Under the pieces are notes generated by a model. That model searched no databases and was not told the origin of the DNA. It saw only the letters and a program-made list of their open reading frames with translations. Made by a program: the position numbers and the translations under genes. A stretch of DNA of 13,331 bases from Caryophanales bacterium UBA1624 (GTDB lineage: Bacteria; Bacillota_I; Bacilli_A; RFN20; CAG-826): assembly GCA_002321395.1 (NCBI GenBank), contig DCMK01000077.1:1-13331 (forward strand). The letters are read 5' to 3'. The number at the start of each line of letters is the position of its first letter. The stretch's first letter is position 1. Positions 1 to 6,160 of this stretch are shown here, in pieces.

Positions 1-1
1 A

Positions 2-844
2 ATCCACAACTTCATCCTCCGTTATGTGGTTGGGTTTTTTGGCAAAATCCATTTGTTGAAAAACCCCGATAAGACGAGGGAAAGCCTTCGGGTTCAGGTT
101 GAGAACTTCAAAATCGAGCTTCGCCGCCTTCAGGCGAACATCCCCGTCGTCGTCTTGCAGGTTTTGCTGTTCCTTTTGATGCTTTTCTGCCGGTTCTGCA
201 TTCCCTATTTGGCGGGTTTGGCCATGGGGACGATGAACGAAACCTTCTCGATCGCAAGGCTGTTTGACGCGGCTTTCCTGAACTCTTTCCACCAAATGGT
301 GACGGGCATCATCCCTTTGCCGGGCTCCGCCGGCATTTCTGAGATTTTCTACACTTATGTCTTCAGCAATTTCTTCAGCAATGACAAGGCTTTGATTTCG
401 TCTTCCATGATCCTTTGGAGGACCGCGACCTTCCATGTTGTGATGGTGATCTCGGGCCTGGTCGCCGCATTTTATAAATCAAGGCCGAAGGAATCGTTCC
501 ATTATGCGAACCGCGAGACCTTTGTTACGTTGCAGCTAGAAACTTACGATGAGCGAAAGCGCTCGGCGGATACGATGTATGAGACCGCCTCTTTGTCGCG
601 GAAGGAAATCCAAAAGAAGCTCCGCGAGACTACAGGGAACATCTTTGGGAAAAAGAAGCCGAAGGTTCCCGATGACCTATCGGATTTAGACACTTCGTTC
701 TTGGAACAAGAAAACGCGAAAGACGCGGGGTTGACAGAAAAAAAGAAAAAGCCTGGGCAAAAGGTGAAAGCCGCCAAAGTTAAGAAGGCGATGAAAAAGA
801 AAGAGAAAAAGGAGAAGGATTCCTGGGAATCCTTGGAAATCTGA
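2..844 (+). CDS. Flippase-like / lysylphosphatidylglycerol synthase TM-region protein (UPF0104 family), 5' partial
   Basis: This is the 3' part of a polytopic membrane protein. The frame is open from the first complete codon of the window, so the GTG at 26 is not the real start. Three hydrophobic stretches are visible in the last part: one with the core VLLFLLMLF (about 165-200), one around the loop IIPLPGSAGISE (nt about 305-345), and one with the core VVMVISGLVAAFY near nt 430-475. The PLPGSAGxSE loop matches the P-x-PGG-x-G-x-x-E signature of the LPG_synthase_TM/UPF0104 family, which includes flippase-like and MprF-type N-terminal domains. After the last segment comes a cytoplasmic tail of about 120 residues, ending in a lysine-rich stretch just before the stop. 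The stop codon overlaps the ATG of the following glycosyltransferase by one base (TGATG), which suggests a joint role in membrane lipid or glycolipid handling. The substrate cannot be told from sequence. Confidence 0.8.
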   Translation: MHNFILRYVVGFFGKIHLLKNPDKTRESLRVQVENFKIELRRLQANIPVVVLQVLLFLLMLFCRFCIPYLAGLAMGTMNETFSIARLFDAAFLNSFHQMVTGIIPLPGSAGISEIFYTYVFSNFFSNDKALISSSMILWRTATFHVVMVISGLVAAFYKSRPKESFHYANRETFVTLQLETYDERKRSADTMYETASLSRKEIQKKLRETTGNIFGKKKPKVPDDLSDLDTSFLEQENAKDAGLTEKKKKPGQKVKAAKVKKAMKKKEKKEKDSWESLEI

Positions 845-846
845 TG
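806..846 (+). promoter_or_regulatory. Structured ribosome binding site for the GT4 gene: SD, hairpin spacer, ATG
   Basis: A Shine-Dalgarno-like AAGGAG lies at 809-814, about 30 nt before the ATG at 844, which is too far for normal use. Between them is a perfect 9-nt inverted repeat: AAGGATTCC at 815-823 and GGAATCCTT at 826-834, around a 2-nt centre. If it folds, the unpaired distance from the SD to the ATG becomes 9 nt (835-843). No good SD lies closer. The repeat is seen directly; its function as a folded spacer is inference. Confidence 0.4.
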
Positions 847-2019
847 AATGTCGCCTTGTTTTCGGACACTTATCCCCCAGAGATCAATGGTGTCGCCACG
901 TCCACCTTCAATCTGAGGAAGACTTTGGTGGCCCATGGGGATAATTGCTTGGTCGTCACAACCAATCCGTTTTCCAACAAGGTGACCTGCGAGGATGGCG
1001 TGCTCCGTCTCCCTGGGGTGCTTTTGAAAAAACTCTATGGCTATCGCATGTCCGGCTTCTACTCCAAGCAAGCCATGCGTTACATCGAGAAGTTCAAACC
1101 CGACATCGTCCATTGCCAAACCGATGCTGGAGTCGGGATTTTCGGCACGATCGTAGCAGGCAAATTCCATTGCGGGATGGTGTATACCTTCCACACGATG
1201 GTCGAGGATTATGCCTATTATTTCACCCATGGCCATTTCGACCGCGTCGCCCGGCACGTGATCCGTTTCTACTTCAAGGGGCAGTCGACCCGTTTTGGGG
1301 CCTTCATCGCCCCCAGCGAGAAAATCAAAGACTACCTCCGCTCCATCCAAATCGATTCGAACGTTGCGGTGATTCCAACCGGCATTGAGTTGGATCGCTT
1401 CTCTCCGAAAAACAAGGATCCGGAGGATGTGGTGGCGCTTAAGCAGAAATTCGGGATCGCCCCAGATGACTTCGTTTTGCTTTCCTTGGGGAGAATCGCG
1501 AAAGAGAAGAGCATCGACGTATTGCTCCGTGGCTACGCCAAATTCTTGGAGATGCCCCAAAGGGTCAATACGAAGTTCCTCATCGTCGGCTGGGGCCCCG
1601 CGGAGAAGGAGCTGAAAGAGCTCTCCTCCCGTTTGGGGATCGATGACCACGTTATTTTCGCCGGGCCCTGCAAGCCGGATGAGACCCAACGTTACTATCA
1701 TTTGGGCGACTGCTTCGCCTCCGCCTCCATCACCGAGACCCAAGGCCTTACCTTCATGGAGGCGATGGCGGCTGAGCTTCCCGTATTGGCCCGCTTCGAC
1801 GATAATTTGGTCGGAACCATAAAAGACGGCGAAACGGGTTTCTTCTTCAAGAACGAGCAGGATTTCGCCGACCACCTTTCCTTCTTGCTCGATCTGAAGG
1901 AAGAGAAGAGAAAAAAGATCATCGATTCGGCTTTGCGGGCCATCGACCCTTATTCCATGGAACGTTTCTATCAAAACGCGAAGGAGGTTTACACGCGTGT
2001 CTGGAAATCAAACTGGTGA
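844..2019 (+). CDS. GT4-family glycosyltransferase, probable diacylglycerol glucosyltransferase
   Basis: A 391-residue GT-B fold glycosyltransferase, the usual length for the family, with no signal peptide. The N-terminus (LFSDTYPPEINGVATS, residues 5-20) is the typical opening of GT4 enzymes that glycosylate diacylglycerol in Firmicutes and Mollicutes. Further marks are HCQTDAGVGIFG (90-101), YTFHTM (114-119), IPTGIELDRF (177-186), the C-domain strand LSLGRIAKEKSIDVLL (213-228), and the nucleotide-sugar binding EX7E motif with Glu298 and Glu306. It likely transfers glucose from UDP-glucose to diacylglycerol at the inner membrane face, giving glycolipid or a lipoteichoic acid anchor. A PI-mannosyl-like or other lipid acceptor is also possible. 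The ATG at 844 is chosen because it gives the conserved N-terminus. It overlaps the upstream flippase-like gene by one base, and its 3' end overlaps recX by 23 nt. Confidence 0.85.
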   Translation: MNVALFSDTYPPEINGVATSTFNLRKTLVAHGDNCLVVTTNPFSNKVTCEDGVLRLPGVLLKKLYGYRMSGFYSKQAMRYIEKFKPDIVHCQTDAGVGIFGTIVAGKFHCGMVYTFHTMVEDYAYYFTHGHFDRVARHVIRFYFKGQSTRFGAFIAPSEKIKDYLRSIQIDSNVAVIPTGIELDRFSPKNKDPEDVVALKQKFGIAPDDFVLLSLGRIAKEKSIDVLLRGYAKFLEMPQRVNTKFLIVGWGPAEKELKELSSRLGIDDHVIFAGPCKPDETQRYYHLGDCFASASITETQGLTFMEAMAAELPVLARFDDNLVGTIKDGETGFFFKNEQDFADHLSFLLDLKEEKRKKIIDSALRAIDPYSMERFYQNAKEVYTRVWKSNW

Positions 2020-2797
2020 GCTCACCATCAAAGAAATCAAAAAGAAGCCTTCTTCCGTCGTCGTGGTTTTCTCCTCGGGGGAGAAGTGGAATCTCTCCCC
2101 ATCCACTTTCACCGAGTCCCCTTTGTATGAAGGGAAAACCCTCACGGAGAAAGAAGCCGCGGATCTGCTTCGCTTCCAGCAGGAAGAGGAATACTACGAC
2201 AAAGCCCTCGCCCTTTTGGAGAAGCAGAACTACACGGTTTCCGTCCTTTCTCGGAAGCTCTTGGACAAAGGGGCGAACAAGGCGCAGGTATCCTCCATTT
2301 GCCTCAGATTGCAGGAAGAGGGTCTATTGGACGATAAACGCTACGCCAAAACCTACGCGGAAGATGTCGCGAGGATCCGCTGCCTCGGGAAGAGGCGCGT
2401 CCTCTTCGACCTGAAGAAAAAAGGGATTCGCGACGATATCCTCTCTTCCTTAAGCTTCCCGGAAGAGGCGGAGCTGGAGAAAGCCCGTGAAGCGGCGAAT
2501 CTCTTCGACCGGAAATACGCGCGGGCGACCAATCTGTCCAAAAAGGCGAAGGTCATCAAAAACCTGATGGAGCGAGGATTCTCCGAGGAGATCGCCCGGC
2601 AGGCCGCGAACGAGAAAGTCACCATGAACGATGTGGAGGACGAGAAAGCCCGCCTTCGCGCTTCCTATGAGCTCGCCCAAATCCGATATGGGAGAAAATA
2701 CGAAGGGTATGAGAAGAAGAAGCGAGTCGTCGCCTATCTTCTCAAACAAGGCTATCGTTACGAAGATATCCTCGCATTAAGTGGGGAGGAGGATTGA
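1997..2797 (+). CDS. recX: Regulatory protein RecX
   Basis: A 266-residue, highly charged helical protein of the length usual for Bacilli RecX, which binds RecA filaments and modulates recombination and the SOS response in the cytoplasm. The core around residues 70-134 has the family pattern: a first three-helix repeat (ALALLEKQNYTVSVLSRKLL), the GLLDDKRYAKTYAE segment (109-122), and a second repeat (GKRRVLFDLKKKGI, 131-144). Two more repeat-like units follow near residues 173-205 and 230-262. The start is a GTG at 1997, supported by a strong AAGGAGG at 1981-1987 with 9 nt spacing. This start lies inside the 3' end of the glycosyltransferase gene, so the two are probably translationally coupled. 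It ends 2 nt before the yhaM start. The family call is secure; the reason for its operon partners is unknown. Confidence 0.88.
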   Translation: MSGNQTGELTIKEIKKKPSSVVVVFSSGEKWNLSPSTFTESPLYEGKTLTEKEAADLLRFQQEEEYYDKALALLEKQNYTVSVLSRKLLDKGANKAQVSSICLRLQEEGLLDDKRYAKTYAEDVARIRCLGKRRVLFDLKKKGIRDDILSSLSFPEEAELEKAREAANLFDRKYARATNLSKKAKVIKNLMERGFSEEIARQAANEKVTMNDVEDEKARLRASYELAQIRYGRKYEGYEKKKRVVAYLLKQGYRYEDILALSGEED

Positions 2798-2799
2798 CC

Positions 2800-3846
2800 A
2801 TGATTCACGATTTCAGGAACGGGACCCGCGTCGACGGCGATTTGTTTTTGGTCACCGATTGCAAAATGGGGACGGGGAACACAGGGAAACGTTATCTCTC
2901 GGTTTCGTTGCAGGACGCATCGGGGACTATCGAAGGTAAGAAGTGGGATGTCGCCCCAGAGGATGAGGATATTTTCCAAAAAGGGAATCTCGTCTCCATC
3001 GATGGCGACGTTCTCTCCTACCGCGATCAGCTGCAAATGAAGATCTATGAAGCCGAAAGCGTGAGCAAGGAGGGCGTCGATTGGTCGATGTTCGTGGCCA
3101 ATGCCCCCGTCGCGAAGGACAAGATGGTCCTGAAGCTGAAGTCCTATTTGGACTCTATCCAAGACCCCGATGTGAAGAGCCTCGTCTGCGAATCCTTGAA
3201 AGGCTATAAAGAAAAATACCTCAGTTGGCCCGCGGCGAGCAAAAACCACCACAATTACGTGGGCGGTCTCCTTTATCATTCCCTCACCATGGCGGATGCG
3301 GCCGCCTCTTTGGCGAAGATCTATCCTTCTTTGAACCGCGATGTTTTGCTTGGAGGCGTCCTCCTCCACGATTTGGGCAAGACGATCGAGCTCTCTGGGC
3401 CGGAAGCCACGGTCTATACCCTTGAAGGAAAACTCCTGGGCCATCTCACCATCGGGGCGAGCATCGTGCGAGAAGCCGGAAAAAGGCTCGGGTTCGACGC
3501 CTACCCCCTTTCCGGCAATCCCACCTCGGAGGAAGAGGAAAAGGCGTTCCGCCGTTATGAGCTTTGGGTTTGCTTTCAGCACATGCTCCTTTCCCACCAC
3601 GGGAAGGCTGAGTTCGGTTCCCCGATTCCTCCCCTGACCCGTGAGGCTTTGGCCGTTTCCATGATCGATGATTTCGACGCGAAGATGATGATTTTGGACA
3701 AAGCCTTCGGGAGCATCCAAAAAGGGGAAACGACCCTGAAACTCTTCACCATGGACGAGAGGAGCTTCTATTATCCTTATTATTCCGTCGATCCCGCCGA
3801 TCCAGGCCTCAGCGTGGAAGAGGAAAACGCGATCCTGAAGAAATAA
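2800..3846 (+). CDS. yhaM: 3'-5' exoribonuclease YhaM family (OB-fold + HD domain)
   Basis: A 348-residue soluble protein with an N-terminal OB-fold nucleic-acid binding part (about residues 8-90: LVTDCKMGTGNTGKRYLSVSL, then GTIEGKKWD) and a C-terminal HD metal-dependent phosphohydrolase domain. Likely metal ligands are His160 (GGLLYHSL), His190-Asp191 (LLHDLGK), His215, His261, His266/His267 (LLSHHGK) and Asp290/Asp291. YhaM of Bacillus is a 3'-5' exonuclease acting on RNA and DNA in decay and replication-linked processing. The start is the ATG at 2800 and not the in-frame TTG at 2794, because GGGGAGGAGG at 2783-2792 sits 7 nt before it and the TTG overlaps the recX stop. It is somewhat longer than the roughly 314 aa Bacillus protein. 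It is the last gene of the rightward run and is followed by a hairpin. Confidence 0.9.
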   Translation: MIHDFRNGTRVDGDLFLVTDCKMGTGNTGKRYLSVSLQDASGTIEGKKWDVAPEDEDIFQKGNLVSIDGDVLSYRDQLQMKIYEAESVSKEGVDWSMFVANAPVAKDKMVLKLKSYLDSIQDPDVKSLVCESLKGYKEKYLSWPAASKNHHNYVGGLLYHSLTMADAAASLAKIYPSLNRDVLLGGVLLHDLGKTIELSGPEATVYTLEGKLLGHLTIGASIVREAGKRLGFDAYPLSGNPTSEEEEKAFRRYELWVCFQHMLLSHHGKAEFGSPIPPLTREALAVSMIDDFDAKMMILDKAFGSIQKGETTLKLFTMDERSFYYPYYSVDPADPGLSVEEENAILKK

Positions 3847-3850
3847 TCCA

Positions 3851-3882
3851 AAAGAGCCCCCTCCTGCTGGAAGGGGCTCTTT
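3851..3882. terminator. Bidirectional intrinsic terminator between yhaM and hit
   Basis: A perfect 10-bp stem: AAAGAGCCCC at 3851-3860 and GGGGCTCTTT at 3873-3882, with a 12-nt loop. It lies 4 nt after the yhaM stop and 13 nt beyond the hit stop on the other strand. T-rich runs follow on both strands, short on + (CTCTTTCC) and longer on - (TTTTGGATTATTT). Its position between convergent genes fits termination in both directions. Confidence 0.85.
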
Positions 3883-3895
3883 CCGCTTGCTTCGC

Positions 3896-4312
3896 TTATT
3901 TGATCCCATCGTGGATCGACATCGCCAAGCGGGGCAAGTCAATCGAGGTGATGTCCTGACTCTTCATGCAGATTTGGAATCCGCCTTCCCCGCCTACGTA
4001 ACGGGGGATGACATGAACGTGGAAGTGGGGCACGCTTTGCCCGGCGACTTCGCCGGCGTTGGTCAAAATGTTGACCCCTTTCGCGCCTAAAACGCCGACC
4101 ATCGCTTGTCCGATCCTTTGAGCGACGTCATAGACTTTGTGGACCGTCTCCGCTGGGGTGGAGAGGATGTCCGAGTAATGTTTTTTCGGCATGACGAGGG
4201 TGTGGCCTTTCGTGACTTGCGATATGTCGAGGATGGCTAGAACGTCGTCGTCTTCATAGACCTTCGTGCCGGGGATCTCCCCATCGATGATTTTGCAGAA
4301 TATATCTTTCAT
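3896..4312 (-). CDS. hit: HIT-family nucleotide hydrolase/transferase
   Basis: A 138-residue protein, the normal size for a stand-alone HIT protein. The hallmark His triad HFHVHV places His96, His98 and His100 as the nucleotide-binding/catalytic set, preceded by NILTNAGEVAGQSVPH. The N-terminus (DIFCKIIDGEIPGTKVYEDD) and the TKGHTLVMPKKH segment are also classic. Such enzymes cleave purine nucleoside phosphoramidates or dinucleotides; the in vivo substrate here is unknown. Only one of the two N-terminal zinc-site cysteines of some family members is present (Cys6). The start is the ATG at 4312, because it opens directly into the conserved MKDIFCKII and has an AAGGGCAGG ribosome site just upstream. 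The in-frame ATG at 4354 would add 14 basic residues and lie upstream of the likely promoter. It appears to be transcribed alone. Confidence 0.9.
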   Translation of the reverse strand: MKDIFCKIIDGEIPGTKVYEDDDVLAILDISQVTKGHTLVMPKKHYSDILSTPAETVHKVYDVAQRIGQAMVGVLGAKGVNILTNAGEVAGQSVPHFHVHVIPRYVGGEGGFQICMKSQDITSIDLPRLAMSIHDGIK

Positions 4313-4336
4313 TTGCCTGCCCTTCTTTCGCTTTTG

Positions 4337-4342
4337 ATTATA
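4337..4342 (-). promoter_or_regulatory. Probable -10 box of the hit promoter
   Basis: A perfect TATAAT on the minus strand, 24 nt before the hit ATG, leaving a leader of roughly 18 nt that contains the ribosome site. No convincing -35 hexamer lies at the right spacing, since that space is taken by the U-tract and stem of the upstream terminator. Confidence 0.45.
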
Positions 4343-4350
4343 GACCATCC

Positions 4351-4383
4351 CCAAAAAGAAAGGCGGCCCGTTTGGGCCGCCTT
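4351..4383 (-). terminator. Intrinsic terminator of the lipoprotein operon
   Basis: A perfect 10-bp GC-rich stem (AAGGCGGCCC at 4360-4369 and GGGCCGCCTT at 4374-4383) with a 4-nt loop. On the minus strand it is followed by the T-rich tract TTTCTTTTT. It begins 10 nt after the stop codon of the downstream lipoprotein gene, the classic arrangement of a Rho-independent terminator. Confidence 0.92.
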
Positions 4384-4393
4384 GGGTGGACGC

Positions 4394-6160
4394 TCAGTCG
4401 AAGAGATCCGGGAAGGTCTTTTCGAAGTAATCGTAGACGTCTTGATCGTGGAAGGAGATGGCCGCTTCTTCGACATAATGCTGATTGGCGGCTTTCTTGT
4501 AGGTGTCGGAATCCCCAAGCAGCCCCGCGATTTCGAGGGCGATCTGATTGGCGGTTTGGCTTCCGGCGCGGTAAGAGGCGTCGAGCTTGTCGTAGTAGTT
4601 GTCCCCGCCTTTGACGAGCTTATTGGCTTTGACGGCTTCATCGATGCGGATGATGTACCAAGTCGTCGAGGAGGAATCGTAGAGGACGTAGGGGGTGGCT
4701 TCCGCGGCCGAATCGTCGTAGGTCTCCGGCATCAAGTAGTACTTGCCGTCGGTCTTGAGGCGAGTGGTGTAGGAGCCATCGTCGCGCCCGGTGAGGGCAT
4801 CGTAGTCCGCTTCGGTGTCGAGCTCGTTGGCGACGTTCATCTTGAACAAGCGGGTCTTGAAGTCGCTGGCCAAGTCGGAGAGCCCACTGGAGGTGTACCA
4901 CCCTTGGGTCACGTTGGTCGAGGCGACGATCGAATCGGTTTCAATCTGCAATCCGGTTTCCTTGGTGTAGGCGTTGGACGAGGTGAAGTCGGTGGTGGAC
5001 TCGTTCGCGACCCAACGGTTGGAGGCCTGCTTGCGGTAGTCAAGGATGAGCTTGCCGTATTTGGTCTCTTTGTAGAAGGGCTTGGAAATCGCTTCGCCAT
5101 CGGCGTTGCTCACCGTCGCTCCGTCATAGGTGAACCCGGCGACGCTATAAACGTGCTGGGCGACCTTCCAGGCATCGCTGCCCTGCTCGGTGAAATAGCC
5201 GAGGTAGAGCTTATCCAAGAAGTGGAGGTCGCGAAGGGCTTCGCCAAGCTCCTCGCTAACGGTCACGGAAGCGTCCGCCCCGATTTGCTCGTTGCTCTTT
5301 TGGAGGATTTCGGTCGCGTAGGCGTGATAGAGGCGATACAGGGACCCGAGGTGGTCGCCGTTGTTCTCGTCTTTGATCGCAATATATTGGACTTTGCGCG
5401 CGTAGGAGCGGCCGAGGACACCGTAGTTGTTGCTCATCAAATAGTTTTCGACGAGTCCTTTGCGGTAGGCGCTTTGGAGAATGGAGCGCTGGATGTAATC
5501 CTGATAGGAATGGATCCAATCTTCCGCGAAGTATTTGTCGACGTTCTCATAAGAGTCGGCGCCATCGATGGCGACGCGCTTCGCGGCGATGGCATCGATT
5601 TTGCCTTGATCCAATTTGGAGAAGTCATAGAGCTCGGCCTTTTCGGCTTTGTAGAAGAGGTTTTCGATGAAGTAATTCCTCTCCTGGTAGGAGGAGTTCT
5701 TGACAGTGCTCCAGAAGGATTTTTGGATCGTGGTGATCAGGGAATTGGTGAAATCCTTGACGTTGGCGATCGTGTGGGCGTCGTCTTCGCCTTTGTAGAC
5801 TTCGTGGGTGGCGGTGAATTGGAGGATGTCCGCATCGCTCCCGGAGGTGGCCAAGGCGTAAAGGCCTTGGAAGTCTCCGCTTTGGTAGAAGGAGCCGAAT
5901 TTGGATTCGGCGATGATGAGGAGGATGTTGTTGAGCACCTTCTCCGAGTTGGTGTCGCCGGAGGTGACCAGGGCGTCGTAGATCTCCTTCATCTCGTTAT
6001 GGTAGATGTCGACTTTGTTGTTGTTGCTGTCGACGAGGATCGGGGCATCTTCTTGGTCGCCGGTCATTCTGGCTTCGATGTCATCGCAGGAAGCGAGGGC
6101 GATCGTCGCCGAGGCGGCCAGCACCAGGATGAATTTTTTCAGCTTACTTTGTGCCATCAT
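4394..6160 (-). CDS. Large lipoprotein, probable degenerate PrsA/SurA-like foldase paralogue
   Basis: A 588-residue exported lipoprotein. Residues 1-24 form a lipoprotein signal peptide (KLKK, hydrophobic core, LAS before Cys25). I do not recognise a named family with certainty. The segment at 51-90 (EMKEIYDAL...KVLNNIL) resembles the helical chaperone opening of SurA/PrsA proteins and the equivalent part of the upstream lipoprotein. Two strands look like the edges of a parvulin fold: VQYIAIK (257-263) and WYIIRIDEAVK (501-511). In an active parvulin His would sit in these positions; here it does not, so isomerase activity is unlikely. The protein is rich in Tyr, Ser, Asp and Ala, as expected for a surface protein. 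The ATG at 6160 has GGAGG at 6169-6173 (8 nt spacing) and gives a proper signal peptide. It overlaps the upstream gene by 17 nt. It could instead be a binding lipoprotein of unknown type. Confidence 0.6.
   Translation of the reverse strand: MMAQSKLKKFILVLAASATIALASCDDIEARMTGDQEDAPILVDSNNNKVDIYHNEMKEIYDALVTSGDTNSEKVLNNILLIIAESKFGSFYQSGDFQGLYALATSGSDADILQFTATHEVYKGEDDAHTIANVKDFTNSLITTIQKSFWSTVKNSSYQERNYFIENLFYKAEKAELYDFSKLDQGKIDAIAAKRVAIDGADSYENVDKYFAEDWIHSYQDYIQRSILQSAYRKGLVENYLMSNNYGVLGRSYARKVQYIAIKDENNGDHLGSLYRLYHAYATEILQKSNEQIGADASVTVSEELGEALRDLHFLDKLYLGYFTEQGSDAWKVAQHVYSVAGFTYDGATVSNADGEAISKPFYKETKYGKLILDYRKQASNRWVANESTTDFTSSNAYTKETGLQIETDSIVASTNVTQGWYTSSGLSDLASDFKTRLFKMNVANELDTEADYDALTGRDDGSYTTRLKTDGKYYLMPETYDDSAAEATPYVLYDSSSTTWYIIRIDEAVKANKLVKGGDNYYDKLDASYRAGSQTANQIALEIAGLLGDSDTYKKAANQHYVEEAAISFHDQDVYDYFEKTFPDLFD

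Noticed and set aside
544..1974. A 476-codon open frame on the - strand, antisense to the glycosyltransferase.
   Set aside because: It is codon-aligned antisense of a clear GT4 gene and crosses into the flippase-like gene. It has no family motifs and no suitable start signals.
2758..3942. A 394-codon minus-strand frame opposite yhaM.
   Set aside because: The plus-strand protein shows the full OB-fold plus HD motif set. The antisense frame also runs through the terminator hairpin.
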